64,000 bases of DNA from CAIYTF01 sp963664845 (GCA_963664845.1 OY761615.1:744001-808000), one strand, 5' to 3'. Positions 52,284 through 62,104 are shown, numbered from the stretch's first letter. Numbers and translations: made by a program. The notes: generated from the sequence alone by a model not told the origin.

Positions 52284-53216
52284 TTAATTGGAAAGCGCGT
52301 TCATTCTTTTTTGTGCAAGGAGAACCGCGCCGAATGCAGGTGAGCATTTGGCTTCTTTCAAACGCACATTGGGGAACACTGTTTTTATTTTCTCTCTGAG
52401 CATCCGCGAGAACACATTATCTTTCGCGATCATACTGCCAATAAGGCTCACTTCAAGATTTTGTACCCCTATTTTCTTTTCCATGGTGCGGATGTGGCTA
52501 AGCAGTTCTTCCAGTTCCTCAGAAATGATTTTCCTGGCCTGAAGATCACCCTGATCGGCTGCCTGGAAAACCAGTCTGGCTACGGAAGCAATATCAAAAT
52601 GATTGCGGTATATCTGGGTAATCAGATCGTCCTGGGTGAGAATGTGAAATTCCTTTTGGAGCAGGTTGGTTATCAACGTTGGCTCACTGCGTCCATCCAG
52701 TTGACGGGCCACTGTATTGAGTGCTCTTTTGCCCATATGATAAGCGCTGCCTTCATCGCCAATAAATCGTCCAAAGCCACCAACGCGGTAAAGTTTGTCT
52801 TTTTCATCTTTACCATACATTATCGATCCGGTACCGGAAATTAATATACTTCCGGGATTTCCCGAGAAGGCGCCTTCCAGAGCGGCCAGAGCATCGCTGT
52901 CAACAAAAATATTTTTCAGATTGGCATTTCGCTTCTGGGCAACAGCACGTATGCCTGCTTCCAATTGCTGAGCATCCAACCTCCTGCCTGCCCCGGTAGA
53001 GCCGACAAAAACAGCTTCAATTTGATTATAATGGATGGAGAGTTTTTCAATACACTCGGCAATCAAACCGAAAATGGTTTCGCTTACGGGTTCAACTCCC
53101 ATTGTCAGAAAACTGGTAGGACCCCCAGTACATTCGTGTAATTGTTTTTTATGTTCATCGGCAATAACACAAACAGACTTTGTGCCGCCACCGTCTATAC
53201 CTATATAATATCGCAT
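52284..53216 (-). CDS. BadF/BadG-type N-acetylglucosamine kinase
   Basis: ASKHA-fold kinase of 310 aa. Motifs are YYIGIDGGGTKSVCVI (phosphate 1), VFVGSTGAGR, DSDALAALEGAF, and the adenosine-side SILISGTGSIMYG, with GGFGRFIGDEGSAYHMG in the sugar pocket as in eukaryotic NAGK. GlcNAc recycling is therefore likely. The start follows AGAAGG. It may cooperate with the AmpG-like transporter. Confidence 0.82.
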   Translation of the reverse strand: MRYYIGIDGGGTKSVCVIADEHKKQLHECTGGPTSFLTMGVEPVSETIFGLIAECIEKLSIHYNQIEAVFVGSTGAGRRLDAQQLEAGIRAVAQKRNANLKNIFVDSDALAALEGAFSGNPGSILISGTGSIMYGKDEKDKLYRVGGFGRFIGDEGSAYHMGKRALNTVARQLDGRSEPTLITNLLQKEFHILTQDDLITQIYRNHFDIASVARLVFQAADQGDLQARKIISEELEELLSHIRTMEKKIGVQNLEVSLIGSMIAKDNVFSRMLREKIKTVFPNVRLKEAKCSPAFGAVLLAQKRMNALSN

Positions 53217-53294
53217 AACCTTCTACTTAATAATGAATGTTAAAAACAGATAAGGGAAAATAGGGAAATTTTGCGAGAGGACGTAATTGTGAGG

Positions 53295-53465
53295 CTAGAG
53301 GATATGATAAAAAAGGAGAAATGCTACTAAAGCTACAAGTATAAACAAACCAAAAGAAATGAGCAGGATTCGAATCGCTCTTGTCTTCCTTCTCTTTCTG
53401 ACAGCACGATTCGTATCACCGGGATTACGCTTATAATCCCCTTGTTTTACGTCCCAGTTTTGCAT
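53295..53465 (-). CDS. Small single-pass membrane protein (56 aa)
   Basis: A 56-codon frame starting ATG at 53465. The N-terminal half is hydrophilic and strongly basic (MQNWDVKQGDYKRNPGD, then RKRRKTRAIR), followed by one ~22-residue helix (ILLISFGLFILVALVAFLLF) and the end YHIL. This basic-then-hydrophobic order fits an inner-membrane protein with a cytoplasmic N-terminus. GGTGA lies a few bases before the ATG. It sits between tRNA-Phe and the amino-sugar kinase gene on the same strand. The family is not recognised. Confidence 0.5.
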   Translation of the reverse strand: MQNWDVKQGDYKRNPGDTNRAVRKRRKTRAIRILLISFGLFILVALVAFLLFYHIL

Positions 53466-53538
53466 GGTTTCACCGTCGGTGCAAACGAAATTCGCCTGCT
53501 ATTTAGTTGCACGAAAAAGTACTTAAAGAATAAGAGAG

Positions 53539-53611
53539 TGGGCAGGGAGGGAATTGAACCCCCGACACATGGATTTTCAGTCCATTGCTCTACCGACTGA
53601 GCTACCTGCCC
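53539..53611 (-). tRNA. tRNA-Phe (GAA)
   Basis: A full cloverleaf of 73 bases: acceptor GGGCAGG/CCTGCCC, D stem GCTC/GAGC, anticodon stem ATGGA/TCCAT with loop CTGAAAA (anticodon GAA), T loop TTCAATT closed by a five-pair stem, discriminator A. The CCA end is not encoded. Confidence 0.97.
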
Positions 53612-53659
53612 GAAAACAGAATACAAATATAAGGATTTTAGAAATATCAAAAAAGAGTT

Positions 53660-53953
53660 TTATGAAACAATTTGCGTATGAAGTTCAATTTCTTCAAGAA
53701 CTGAAGACACCCGCAAACATTCCTGCATGCCACCGGAATATACAACGGCCTTCCCTTTTACATGTACCTCAAATGTCAGAGACCTGGCTGCCGAAAACGG
53801 GCATTTTATCGCCTTAATGATTTGATTTATCACCTCATCGAACGAATGCTGGTCATCATTAAAGAGAAGCACTCTGGCTTCCAGCCCAATACTGACATCT
53901 TCATCACTTTCCGGTTCAAGGAACGGCTTTTCCGGACTAATATTATTTTCCAT
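53660..53953 (-). CDS. clpS: ClpS adaptor of Clp protease
   Basis: N-end-rule adaptor of 97 aa that delivers substrates to ClpA/ClpC-ClpP. A disordered acidic N-terminal extension (~25 aa) precedes the core ARVLLFNDDQHSFDEVINQI, which contains the Asn-Asp recognition residues, then HVKGKAVVYSGG. The start is the ATG at 53953. Two TAnnTTTG boxes lie just upstream (53957-53964 and 53978-53985). Confidence 0.9.
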   Translation of the reverse strand: MENNISPEKPFLEPESDEDVSIGLEARVLLFNDDQHSFDEVINQIIKAIKCPFSAARSLTFEVHVKGKAVVYSGGMQECLRVSSVLEEIELHTQIVS

Positions 53954-53956
53954 ACG

Positions 53957-53985
53957 CAAATTTAACTAAACCGGCTGCAAATTTA
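53957..53985 (-). promoter_or_regulatory. Two candidate -7 boxes before clpS
   Basis: TAAATTTG occurs twice on the minus strand (53978-53985 and 53957-53964). The distal box would give a ~20-base leader, the proximal one a nearly leaderless transcript. No well-spaced TTG is present, so this is tentative. Confidence 0.3.
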
Positions 53986-54183
53986 AAGGGCTGAATGTGA
54001 TTTACTTCTTTTTGTACACCAATCACCCGGATATGAACCGGTTGTCATTTGCCATTTTCCAACGTCCAAAGCATACCCCCATTTGCAAAAATATGTTCTT
54101 AAACAACCACAGAAACATTGGTTTGATTTTCGCCATTGCCGTATGTATCTTATTACATCTTATTCATATTTTTTGGATTTGCC

Positions 54184-54930
54184 ATGAATGTTGCGGTTTG
54201 TATAAACCACGTCCCTGATACTGCCACCAAGATTGTAATCGACGCTTCCGGCACATCAATTGAGAGTGCAGGAGTTTCATATATTCTCAACCCCTATGAT
54301 GAATATGCCATTGAAGAAGCTTTAAAACTGAAAGATAAAACCGGTGCTATTATATATGTTTTGCTCGTCGGAAATGACGCAGCAAAAGAGACCATCAGGA
54401 AAGCTCTTGCCCTTGGTGCTGATGAAGGGATCCTGCTCCGGCATGAGGATTATCTGGATTCCTACTCGGTTTCCAACATTCTTGCCGCCAAGATAAAAGA
54501 CCTGGGATGTACCGTGGTTTTCATGGGCAAACAGTCAGTTGATTACGACAACAGTATAGTTGGGCAAATGACGGCTGAATTCCTGGACTTTAATTGTATT
54601 TCCGTTTGTGTTTCTTTTGCAATTGAAGGAGACACGGTAACTGCCGAGAGAGAAATTGAAGGCGGCCGCGAAGTTGTTCAGACGCAACTTCCCGTCGTGA
54701 TCACCGCACAGAAAGGGCTCAACGAACCCAGATACGCCTCGTTAAAAGGAATAATGGCAGCCAAGAAAAAGACCATAACAGAAATTGAAATTGGTGCCGT
54801 TGACACGAAAGTTAAACTTTCTTCACTCAAAAAAACTGCTCCCAAAAATCCGGGACGCATATTGGGTTCAGGAATAGAAGCAGCAAAGGAATTGGTTGTA
54901 TTACTCAGAGATGAAGCAAAGGTAATTTAA
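54184..54930 (+). CDS. etfB: Electron transfer flavoprotein beta subunit
   Basis: 248 aa. NVAVCINHVPDTATKIVID at the N-terminus, LNPYDEYAIEEALKLKD and ALALGADEGILL are typical. The ATG at 54184 is chosen; the 16 in-frame codons upstream are hydrophobic and do not align with the family. It pairs with etfA 9 bp downstream to carry electrons from acyl-CoA or similar dehydrogenases to the quinone pool. No dehydrogenase or ETF-QO gene is adjacent. Confidence 0.93.
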   Translation: MNVAVCINHVPDTATKIVIDASGTSIESAGVSYILNPYDEYAIEEALKLKDKTGAIIYVLLVGNDAAKETIRKALALGADEGILLRHEDYLDSYSVSNILAAKIKDLGCTVVFMGKQSVDYDNSIVGQMTAEFLDFNCISVCVSFAIEGDTVTAEREIEGGREVVQTQLPVVITAQKGLNEPRYASLKGIMAAKKKTITEIEIGAVDTKVKLSSLKKTAPKNPGRILGSGIEAAKELVVLLRDEAKVI

Positions 54931-54939
54931 GGAAAACGT

Positions 54940-55905
54940 ATGAACGGACACCTATTAGTAATTCTTGAACAGCGCGACGGCGTCATAAAAAAATCCTCAT
55001 TTGAAGCGTGCAGTTTGGGTGCACAACTTGCAGCAGGCAGCAATATTGAGATAACCGCTTTAGTTATCGGGGACAACGTTTCAAACATTGCACAAGCCGG
55101 TGAATATGGTATTTCCCGGATCATTCATGTGAAACACGCCGGGCTCCACTTATACTCTTCATCAGCGTACAAGAAAATTATTCTTGAACATGCAGCTAGC
55201 CTGCGGGCAAACCTGGTATTGTTGTCAAACACCGCATTTGGAAAGGATCTGGCTCCCCGGATCGCGGTGAAATTGGAAACCGGAATTTTGATGGATTGTA
55301 TAGAACTTTCACTGTCAGAAAATGGTTTTAAAGCTGTGCGTCCGGTATTCGCGGGAAAAGCGCTTCAGGAAATTGAATCAAGGAATGGAAAAGCGGTTGC
55401 CACTATTCGTCCGAATATTTTTCCACTAGTAAAGAACCAGGTAACGGTTGCCGTCGAGGAAGTGACACCCGAAAATCCGGATTTTACTTCCAAAACGCTT
55501 GAGATGAAGCGGTCAGAGGGGAAAACCGATGTGGCAGAAGCTGACATCATTGTTTCCGGTGGCAGAGGCCTTAAAGGCCCCGAACACTTTCACCTGGTTG
55601 AAGAATTGGCCGAAGCTTTGGGAGGGGCTGTGGGAGCGTCCAGGGCAGTTGTTGACGCAGGGTGGAGATCGCATCAGGAACAGGTTGGGCAGACAGGAAA
55701 GACCGTCTCCCCTTCTCTGTACATTGCATGCGGCATATCTGGTGCAATTCAACATTTGGCAGGTATGTCTTCCTCCAAATATATTGTTGCTGTTAACAAA
55801 GACAAAGATGCCCCGATATTCAGCGTTGCTGATTATGGCATCACGGGAGATGTGTTTGAAATTCTCCCGGTATTAACTGAAGAAATTAAAAGATTAAGAT
55901 CATAG
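54940..55905 (+). CDS. etfA: Electron transfer flavoprotein alpha subunit
   Basis: 321 aa. The C-terminal FAD domain has VSGGRGLKGPEHFHLVEELAEALGGAVGASRAVVDAGW, then VGQTGKTVSPSLYIACGISGAIQHLAGM and AVNKDKDAPIFSVADYGITGD, the standard signature. AAGGA precedes the start. It is followed 8 bp later by the DUF151 gene. Confidence 0.95.
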   Translation: MNGHLLVILEQRDGVIKKSSFEACSLGAQLAAGSNIEITALVIGDNVSNIAQAGEYGISRIIHVKHAGLHLYSSSAYKKIILEHAASLRANLVLLSNTAFGKDLAPRIAVKLETGILMDCIELSLSENGFKAVRPVFAGKALQEIESRNGKAVATIRPNIFPLVKNQVTVAVEEVTPENPDFTSKTLEMKRSEGKTDVAEADIIVSGGRGLKGPEHFHLVEELAEALGGAVGASRAVVDAGWRSHQEQVGQTGKTVSPSLYIACGISGAIQHLAGMSSSKYIVAVNKDKDAPIFSVADYGITGDVFEILPVLTEEIKRLRS

Positions 55906-55913
55906 GAATTGTT

Positions 55914-56519
55914 TTGAATAAAATTGAATGTGAAATCATCGGCCTGTCACAGGGATCGACCGGAAGCGCCTCTGGCGCCTATGCATTGCTTTTGAAGGAA
56001 GTATATGGCAACAGGCGTTTACCCATCCTCATTGGACAATTTGAAGCCCAGGCGATAGCTCTGGAATTGGAAAACATTCATCCCCCCAGACCATTAACCC
56101 ATGATCTGCTGAAACAGGTTGTGGAAAATCTCGGAGCGAGCATAGTTGAGGTAGTGATCACCGAATTGAGGGATAATACGTTTTTTGCGAAAATAGTACT
56201 GGACGTTTCATCGCTGACAAACGAAATAGACTCGCGTCCTTCGGACGCCATTGCATTGGCCATCAGGGCCGGAGCCCCCATTTATGTATCGGAAACCGTG
56301 ATGGATATTGCTTCGGTGATGCCGTTTCAGGATGAACAGGAATTCCCTGTTGAGCCGGAGGAGGAAGAAAAGACCGAGCTAACCGATGCGCCGTCTTTTT
56401 CAAGAGAAGCAAAGATCGCCGCACTACAGGAAAAGCTCAGGCAATCGCTTGAAGTTGAGGATTACGAGCGCGCAGCGAAGATCAGAGATGAAATAAAACA
56501 ATTGTCAAGCTCTAATTAG
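55914..56519 (+). CDS. DUF151 bifunctional-nuclease-family protein with UVR motif
   Basis: 201 aa. Residues 1-~140 are the DUF151 (BFN) domain: RLPILIGQFEAQAIALELENI, RPLTHDLLKQVVENLG, DSRPSDAIALAIRAGAPIYVSE. An acidic linker follows, and residues ~165-200 form a UvrB/UvrC-type helical motif (LRQSLEVEDYERAAKIRDEIKQL). The fused layout is common in Bacteroidota and relatives. The TTG start follows AGGA. Its stop codon overlaps that of the convergent DUF2851 gene. Confidence 0.88.
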   Translation: MNKIECEIIGLSQGSTGSASGAYALLLKEVYGNRRLPILIGQFEAQAIALELENIHPPRPLTHDLLKQVVENLGASIVEVVITELRDNTFFAKIVLDVSSLTNEIDSRPSDAIALAIRAGAPIYVSETVMDIASVMPFQDEQEFPVEPEEEEKTELTDAPSFSREAKIAALQEKLRQSLEVEDYERAAKIRDEIKQLSSSN

Positions 56520-58018
56520 GCTTCGGTGTTTTCTCCAAAAACCATTTTCCCGATGGCGCATTCCTCGCAGCGGTCCTTGGCGCAAAAACTGCGGAACAGT
56601 TCTATCATACCCTGGTAAATGACCGACTTTTTCCAGTTGGCCTCAATCTGAAGTGCATCAGCAATCTCAGTTACCAGACTGTTATCACTATCGCATGCCA
56701 CATCGGTATAAACGGAAATAGTCTTTTGGGCAAATTTGGTTTTATCGAACAGGTCAAAGTAGATATACGCGAACGGTAAAACCACGTTAATGAACATTTC
56801 GTCGGCTCTTCCGGTACCCAGAAAATAGTGGATATCTTCACCGGCTGCCTGTTTCTCAAAGGTATAATGCTTTTTCCAGAAACCGTCACCCTTGATCGTT
56901 AGCATATTGCGTACGAGGTTTTTCAACACATCGTAATTGTGAATTTCATAGAACTTCTTGACCAGTTTAGCAATGAGGTCATCATGCATCAGTTTATAGA
57001 CAATACGGGCTCCTGCTGCCACCCTTATGGTCGGGAAGTTCTGCGGACGCATCTTGAAGAAATTCCACACAGTTGAATCCAGTGTTGTTCCATTGTAATG
57101 AGGACAATATTTGATCCAGTTTTCTGATGCGTTACGGGCATATTGCAGAATTACCGGATCATGAATCTGCTCAACAGGGGGAATCAGCCCCCCGACTGTG
57201 AAAAACATTCCTTCAAGTGTTTCAACAAACTTTTCTTTGGGGATATTGAGCGAATCAATATAACTGAGATTGAAAATCTGGGAAAGTTTCACCAGCACGT
57301 TTTTGTTTTGCGAATATCCAAGAGCTTCAAACACCATTTCGTAGAAGAGCTGCTCCCAAATAAGCTTTTTATTCAGATCCTCATAGCATAATCTGGTTTT
57401 ATATGCATCTTCGGGAATTGCAAAATGCTGATCAGGCTCACTGACCTGTAAGGAATCAATAAAGATCAGTTCGCGCAGCCTTGCAACCATCTTTTCGCAT
57501 TTCTTCTTGAATCTTGATACACCAAGCTCGGTGAGGTAGGACATCACTGCAGTTTCTTCGGCAAGCTTTGCAACCTTAAAACAATGCACTTTGTTTGTTT
57601 TATTGTCATCGTTATCGACAACAATTGCCTTACGCAATGATTCCATCACATCACTTTTAACATGGGGAGCAAAACAAAAAGTATGAATTCTCCTTCCGTT
57701 CTGTGTATAAACGTGTTTTTGATTTGACTCATTGTTGACAATTGCGTGGAGAATGACTTTGTTGAAACGTTTATTAAGGTTATGCCCATGCGTCCGCCAG
57801 TCAGAGTGGCTGTTGTCTATTTCCAGATCGCCAACATAGGTGAGGTTTCCTATCTTGATCCGTGCATTAAGAAAATCCGGACCCCCGTTTTCCTTATTTT
57901 CATCACCGACATAGAGAACCTCGAGCTTTTCCCCTGAATCAGCATATAACTCTTCAGTCAGATGCTGCTCTTTCCAGATTTCAGCGAGAACTTCTTCAGG
58001 AATATGTGCGTGCGACAT
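56516..58018 (-). CDS. DUF2851 family protein
   Basis: 500 aa, cytosolic. The family pattern IPEEVLAEIWKEQHLT, ENGGPDFLNARIKIGNLTYVGDLEID, HSDWRTHGHNLNKRFNKVILHAIV and the C-terminal Cys cluster CAKDRCEECAIG are present. DUF2851 is characteristic of Bacteroidota/Chlorobiota; the GDLEIDNSHSDW part recalls nuclease-like active sites, but no function is established. AAAGG precedes the ATG. Confidence 0.85.
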   Translation of the reverse strand: MSHAHIPEEVLAEIWKEQHLTEELYADSGEKLEVLYVGDENKENGGPDFLNARIKIGNLTYVGDLEIDNSHSDWRTHGHNLNKRFNKVILHAIVNNESNQKHVYTQNGRRIHTFCFAPHVKSDVMESLRKAIVVDNDDNKTNKVHCFKVAKLAEETAVMSYLTELGVSRFKKKCEKMVARLRELIFIDSLQVSEPDQHFAIPEDAYKTRLCYEDLNKKLIWEQLFYEMVFEALGYSQNKNVLVKLSQIFNLSYIDSLNIPKEKFVETLEGMFFTVGGLIPPVEQIHDPVILQYARNASENWIKYCPHYNGTTLDSTVWNFFKMRPQNFPTIRVAAGARIVYKLMHDDLIAKLVKKFYEIHNYDVLKNLVRNMLTIKGDGFWKKHYTFEKQAAGEDIHYFLGTGRADEMFINVVLPFAYIYFDLFDKTKFAQKTISVYTDVACDSDNSLVTEIADALQIEANWKKSVIYQGMIELFRSFCAKDRCEECAIGKMVFGENTEA

Positions 58019-58576
58019 AGGACACCTTTCAATTAAGGGAAATATAAACTTCAGAAGGCTACCCGAAATGGCGGCTAGAAATAAACGTCTTCTTCTGAAT
58101 TTGTCCAGAGAGTATCAAACACGGTAAATGAGGGCAGAAATGTATATTACATCGGCAATTGCTTTAGGTTAGACAGGATCGGCACCAAGAAATGCATAAA
58201 TTTTATTGTTCTCCCGCTTCTTTGTGCATCTCCGGTTTCCATTCGGCAATGAATCAATGGAAAAAGGAACTTCCATCTTTTCACGCCCAGTCACACCTTA
58301 AACCATATATTGCCAAAATGCAACTATTCATTCCTCCGCCAGTCCGACAAAAATACTCCCGCTTGGCCTTTAAAAATAGCTAAAGTGGTGGGATAAAAAA
58401 AATAGGGTAGCGGTGACCGGGAAGCAATTTCCGGAATGCTGCCCACAGTTACCGTACTATCTCAGCAAATTCCCTTTTTAACTCATCAGGTGCGTTATTG
58501 GCAAGGATCGAAATGTTAGAATTGAACTGTCGGAATGCTTGCCTGGTCAGGTGAATCAGTCGAGCTACCCGTATAA
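58019..58576. other. Intergenic region downstream of rodA
   Basis: This 560-bp region is largely featureless. On the minus strand 58449-58600 is open without a start codon and ends FNSNISILANNAPDELKREFAEIVR; it overlaps the rodA 3' end out of frame and may be a remnant. A plus-strand 63-codon frame (58192-58383) looks fortuitous. Confidence 0.3.
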
Positions 58577-59809
58577 CTAAATTCTTGCAACTCTGTTCTT
58601 GTAAATATTAAGCACGATCCCCAAAAGGATCATGTTGCCCAAGAACGCGCTACCCCCATAGCTGATAAAAGGAAGCGGCAATCCAATAACGGGCATAATG
58701 CCAATGGCCATTCCCACATTGACCAGGAAATGACAAAAATAGATTGCAAGGGCACCCATGGTAATAAGACTGAGATAATGATCTTTCTCAAATTGGGCAA
58801 GATTCAGCATCCTAACAAAAAACATCGCAAATAACACGATAACAATCATGCTTCCGACAAAACCAAATTCTTCGCCAATTGTGCAGAAAATAAAATCCGT
58901 CCACTGTTCAGGAATGAAATGAAGTTGCGTTTGGTGTCCGGACAAATACCCCGTTCCAAAGAATCCACCCGAACCGATTGCGATTTTGGCCTGCAGTGAA
59001 TTATACCCGGCCCCGAGCGGGTCGGCATTTGGATCTACGAACGTCATGATACGCTTCTGCTGATGAGGGCTGAGTATCTTAAATACATTATCGACAAAAA
59101 AGCCTGCAGCGATATTGATGGCAAGAATGGAGCCGCTTAAAAATATATCTTTTCTGAATAAGAAGAGGATCACCACGATCGCCAGGAGGACGGCCACAAA
59201 ATAGTAAGGACCGAACAAAGAAGATACCGCCGCCACGGCGGGACTCAGAGCGAAGAACAAACCGAATAAACTGATCCCGTTCCAGAAAAGCATGGCAAGA
59301 ATAATACCCAAAAATATAAACGATCCACCGAGATCAGGTTCGAGCATGATAAGAGCCACGGGAAACAACCCAATGGCCAGTGCGATCATTATATCCTTAA
59401 ACGACTCAATATCTGTTTGCGACCGGCTCAGGAATTGGGCCAGCGCGAGAACAACCGATATTTTGGCAAGCTCAGACGGCTGGAAGCTGTAACTGCCAAT
59501 ATGTATCCAGCACTTTGCACCATTGGTTGTTTTTCCTATCACCAGAACCAACATCAGCAACAGCATGGACACCACATAGAAAGGAATGGTGAGATTTTTT
59601 ATGAACCGTGTCGGAATAAAAACGATGAAGCTCATCACCCCCAGGGAAACTATCCAGGTATATATCTGTTTCATGAAATTGCCCTGTTCTGCGGGGCTTG
59701 TTTTTGTTGAAGAGTAGATAGCCAAAATTCCAATGATGGTTAGAGCAGTGACAATGGCAAACAGTTTATATTCAAACTTATCTGAGAAATCCTTCGATAC
59801 TTTCCGCAT
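58577..59809 (-). CDS. rodA: Peptidoglycan glycosyltransferase RodA
   Basis: SEDS-family polymerase of 410 aa with about ten membrane helices. Motifs are NGAKCWIHIGSYSFQPSELAKISVVLALA, ALIMLEPDLGGSFIF, and IPEQWTDFIFCTIGEEFGF, followed by GLPLPFISYGGSAFLGNMILLGI. It polymerises glycan during lateral wall growth together with PBP2, whose gene ends two bases upstream. Confidence 0.96.
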   Translation of the reverse strand: MRKVSKDFSDKFEYKLFAIVTALTIIGILAIYSSTKTSPAEQGNFMKQIYTWIVSLGVMSFIVFIPTRFIKNLTIPFYVVSMLLLMLVLVIGKTTNGAKCWIHIGSYSFQPSELAKISVVLALAQFLSRSQTDIESFKDIMIALAIGLFPVALIMLEPDLGGSFIFLGIILAMLFWNGISLFGLFFALSPAVAAVSSLFGPYYFVAVLLAIVVILFLFRKDIFLSGSILAINIAAGFFVDNVFKILSPHQQKRIMTFVDPNADPLGAGYNSLQAKIAIGSGGFFGTGYLSGHQTQLHFIPEQWTDFIFCTIGEEFGFVGSMIVIVLFAMFFVRMLNLAQFEKDHYLSLITMGALAIYFCHFLVNVGMAIGIMPVIGLPLPFISYGGSAFLGNMILLGIVLNIYKNRVARI

Positions 59810-59811
59810 AT

Positions 59812-61611
59812 CTAATCAACGGCCTCCCCAACCGTAAATTCAACTTTCTCCGACGGTGTCTTTTTCATGAGCTTTAGCAGATAAGCATCCATTATTCTCC
59901 TTGCGATGGGAGCTGCATAGGTTGCCCCGAAGCCGACATTTTCAACCATTACCGCGACAGCAATCTTTGGATGGTCGAATGGTGCAAAAGCCATAAACCA
60001 CGCATGGTCCTTTCCATGTGGATTTTGTGCAGTACCGGTTTTACCGGCAATTTCATAATCCTTAGATTTGATGGCTGTACCCGTTCCTGATCCGTTCACC
60101 ACCAAAAACATACCTTTTTTAACAATGTCAAAAGTTTTTTGTGATATCCCGGTATTCACCGGCTCAAAGGCCAATGGAACAAACTTTTTGTTCTCATCGA
60201 GATAGCCCTTCACGATGTGAGGGACAAAGGATTTTCCGTTGTTTGCAATGAGAGAAACATAATTGGCAAGCTGCAAAGGCGTAACCCCAATCTCTCCCTG
60301 ACCAATTCCCAGACTGACCATGATTCCCCGCGGCCAATTCTTTCCATAAATATTTTCGTAATATTTTTCCGTGGGAATCAATCCATTGGATTCCTCGCCA
60401 ATATCAACTCCGGTTTTTCTTCCAAGATTGAATTTAGCCGCGTAACTGGCAAGATTATCCAACCCCACTTTGAAAATAAGCTGATAGAAAAAACCGTTGC
60501 AGGACTGTTCTATACCATGCACCACATTTATGCCGCCATGGTGCGCGTGACATTTAAAAAGTCTTCCTCCATAAACATAACCGCCGACACAATTCAGAGT
60601 GCTGTTCTCATTAATGGCACCGCTTTCCAGTGCAGCAATGGCACTTAAAACTTTGAAAGTAGAACCAGGAGGATGTGCTGCCATGGTCGCACGATTAAAC
60701 AATGGCTTCTGCGGATCGGTATAAAGTCCTTTAATAAACTCTTTAGGTGTGAAGTAGGAAAACTCATTAAGATCATAGTTTGGTGCGCTAGCCATTGCAA
60801 GAATTTCACCGGTTTCCGGTTCAATTGCAACCGCAGCTCCGACGAACCCTTTTAACCCTGCTTCAGCCGCTTTCTGCGCGTCGGCATCAATTCCAAGCAC
60901 CACATCCCTTCCCTTGATTGCAGGAATCCTTCTTCCCTTATCTTTAAGGGAAAGCACTTCCCTTCCCTTTGAATCCACCATCATATATTTGAAGCCCTTA
61001 ATGCCGCGCAATACGGGTTCATACTTTTTTTCGATACCGGTATAACCGACCAAATCGCCAGGATTATAATATTTATCAGCTTCAAGCAATTTGGGGCTAA
61101 TTTCCTTGGTGTATCCATACATATGTGAAGCCATTATGGAATCTTTATAGCCTCGCTGCATTTCAACAATATAATTAACACCCGGCAAGCGTTCAGCATT
61201 TTCTTCAAGCCAGCCAATAACCTCAAAATCGACCCCCCGTTTAAGTTTCACCGGCACATAGGGTGAATATTGACTGTTTTTCCCAAGAATATTTTGCACG
61301 GTACCATTTGGAAACCCAAGTATTGCCTCAAGCAGGCTATCATTTTCATCATCGTATTCAGCAGGAATGATCCTCACGGTATAAGTAGGCGTATTCTCGA
61401 CAAGGAGTTTCAGGTTACGATCCCAGAAAACACCCCGTAACGGAATATCTTCCACCGGCTTCATACTGTTTTCTGCAGACTTCATTTCATATTCGGCATG
61501 CTCAAAAATTTGCATACGGACAAGCTGCAAACTATATAGACCTACAAGGCCCATAATAACACCGAAAACTACGATGCGACGCATTGAATGAATTGAATCT
61601 TGTGGAGCCAT
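59812..61611 (-). CDS. mrdA: Penicillin-binding protein 2
   Basis: Class B PBP of 599 aa with one N-terminal membrane helix (RRIVVFGVIMGLVGLYSLQL). The dimerisation/pedestal region is at ~60-230, and the transpeptidase has SxxK in PPGSTFKVLSAI, SxN in QSCNGFFY, and KTG in AGKTGTAQNPHG. The HAWFMAFAPFDHP stretch confirms the PBP2 type. It sits between mreD and rodA in the rod-shape operon. Confidence 0.96.
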   Translation of the reverse strand: MAPQDSIHSMRRIVVFGVIMGLVGLYSLQLVRMQIFEHAEYEMKSAENSMKPVEDIPLRGVFWDRNLKLLVENTPTYTVRIIPAEYDDENDSLLEAILGFPNGTVQNILGKNSQYSPYVPVKLKRGVDFEVIGWLEENAERLPGVNYIVEMQRGYKDSIMASHMYGYTKEISPKLLEADKYYNPGDLVGYTGIEKKYEPVLRGIKGFKYMMVDSKGREVLSLKDKGRRIPAIKGRDVVLGIDADAQKAAEAGLKGFVGAAVAIEPETGEILAMASAPNYDLNEFSYFTPKEFIKGLYTDPQKPLFNRATMAAHPPGSTFKVLSAIAALESGAINENSTLNCVGGYVYGGRLFKCHAHHGGINVVHGIEQSCNGFFYQLIFKVGLDNLASYAAKFNLGRKTGVDIGEESNGLIPTEKYYENIYGKNWPRGIMVSLGIGQGEIGVTPLQLANYVSLIANNGKSFVPHIVKGYLDENKKFVPLAFEPVNTGISQKTFDIVKKGMFLVVNGSGTGTAIKSKDYEIAGKTGTAQNPHGKDHAWFMAFAPFDHPKIAVAVMVENVGFGATYAAPIARRIMDAYLLKLMKKTPSEKVEFTVGEAVD

Positions 61612-62094
61612 TTAATTCTTTCTTGAACTCAGGATTACCACAAACGAAGCAACTGCTGCGGTGTACAGACCCGGGAATATTCCCTGTTTAAAAAGCAGGG
61701 AGAATAAACTTGAGCGAATGTCCAGATTGGTGAGAAGCGAAAAAACCATAGAATGTATTGTTGCAATAAGAAAAACGATGAGTATAAAAGAATAGGATTT
61801 AAGGATCCGTTCATTTTTTTGTTCACTGGTGAATAAACCACCAAGATAGATTGCCAGTGCACCGGAAAACATAGTGGCACCCACTAAGTTACCGGTTACC
61901 AGATCATAAAAAAATCCAAAAATTGCTGCTGTAACAATACCCCACATCCTGCCCTGTTCCAATGTGAAATAGAACAGGACAATTATCCACAAGTTGGGCA
62001 ATATTCCATCCAACGCAACAATGGGAAGAATTGTAAGTTGAACCAAGACAGCAGCGGCAAAATAGAGATATGCTTTATAATTAAGTGATTTCAT
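61612..62094 (-). CDS. mreD: Rod-shape protein MreD
   Basis: 160 aa with five or six membrane helices. LPNLWIIVLFYFTLEQGRMWGIVTAAIFGFFYDLVTG carries the family's GxxxGFxxDL feature. The start at 62094 is chosen since the 34 codons upstream overlap mreC and are hydrophilic. It directly abuts mrdA. Confidence 0.88.
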   Translation of the reverse strand: MKSLNYKAYLYFAAAVLVQLTILPIVALDGILPNLWIIVLFYFTLEQGRMWGIVTAAIFGFFYDLVTGNLVGATMFSGALAIYLGGLFTSEQKNERILKSYSFILIVFLIATIHSMVFSLLTNLDIRSSLFSLLFKQGIFPGLYTAAVASFVVILSSRKN

Positions 62095-62104
62095 AATGCC
62101 AGCT

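Noticed and set aside
53301..53450. Possible second tRNA-like sequence near tRNA-Phe
   Set aside because: The segment does not fold as a cloverleaf and is better explained by the 56-aa frame.
58449..58600. Minus-strand open stretch after rodA
   Set aside because: Reads like protein but has no start codon and overlaps rodA out of frame; at most a remnant.
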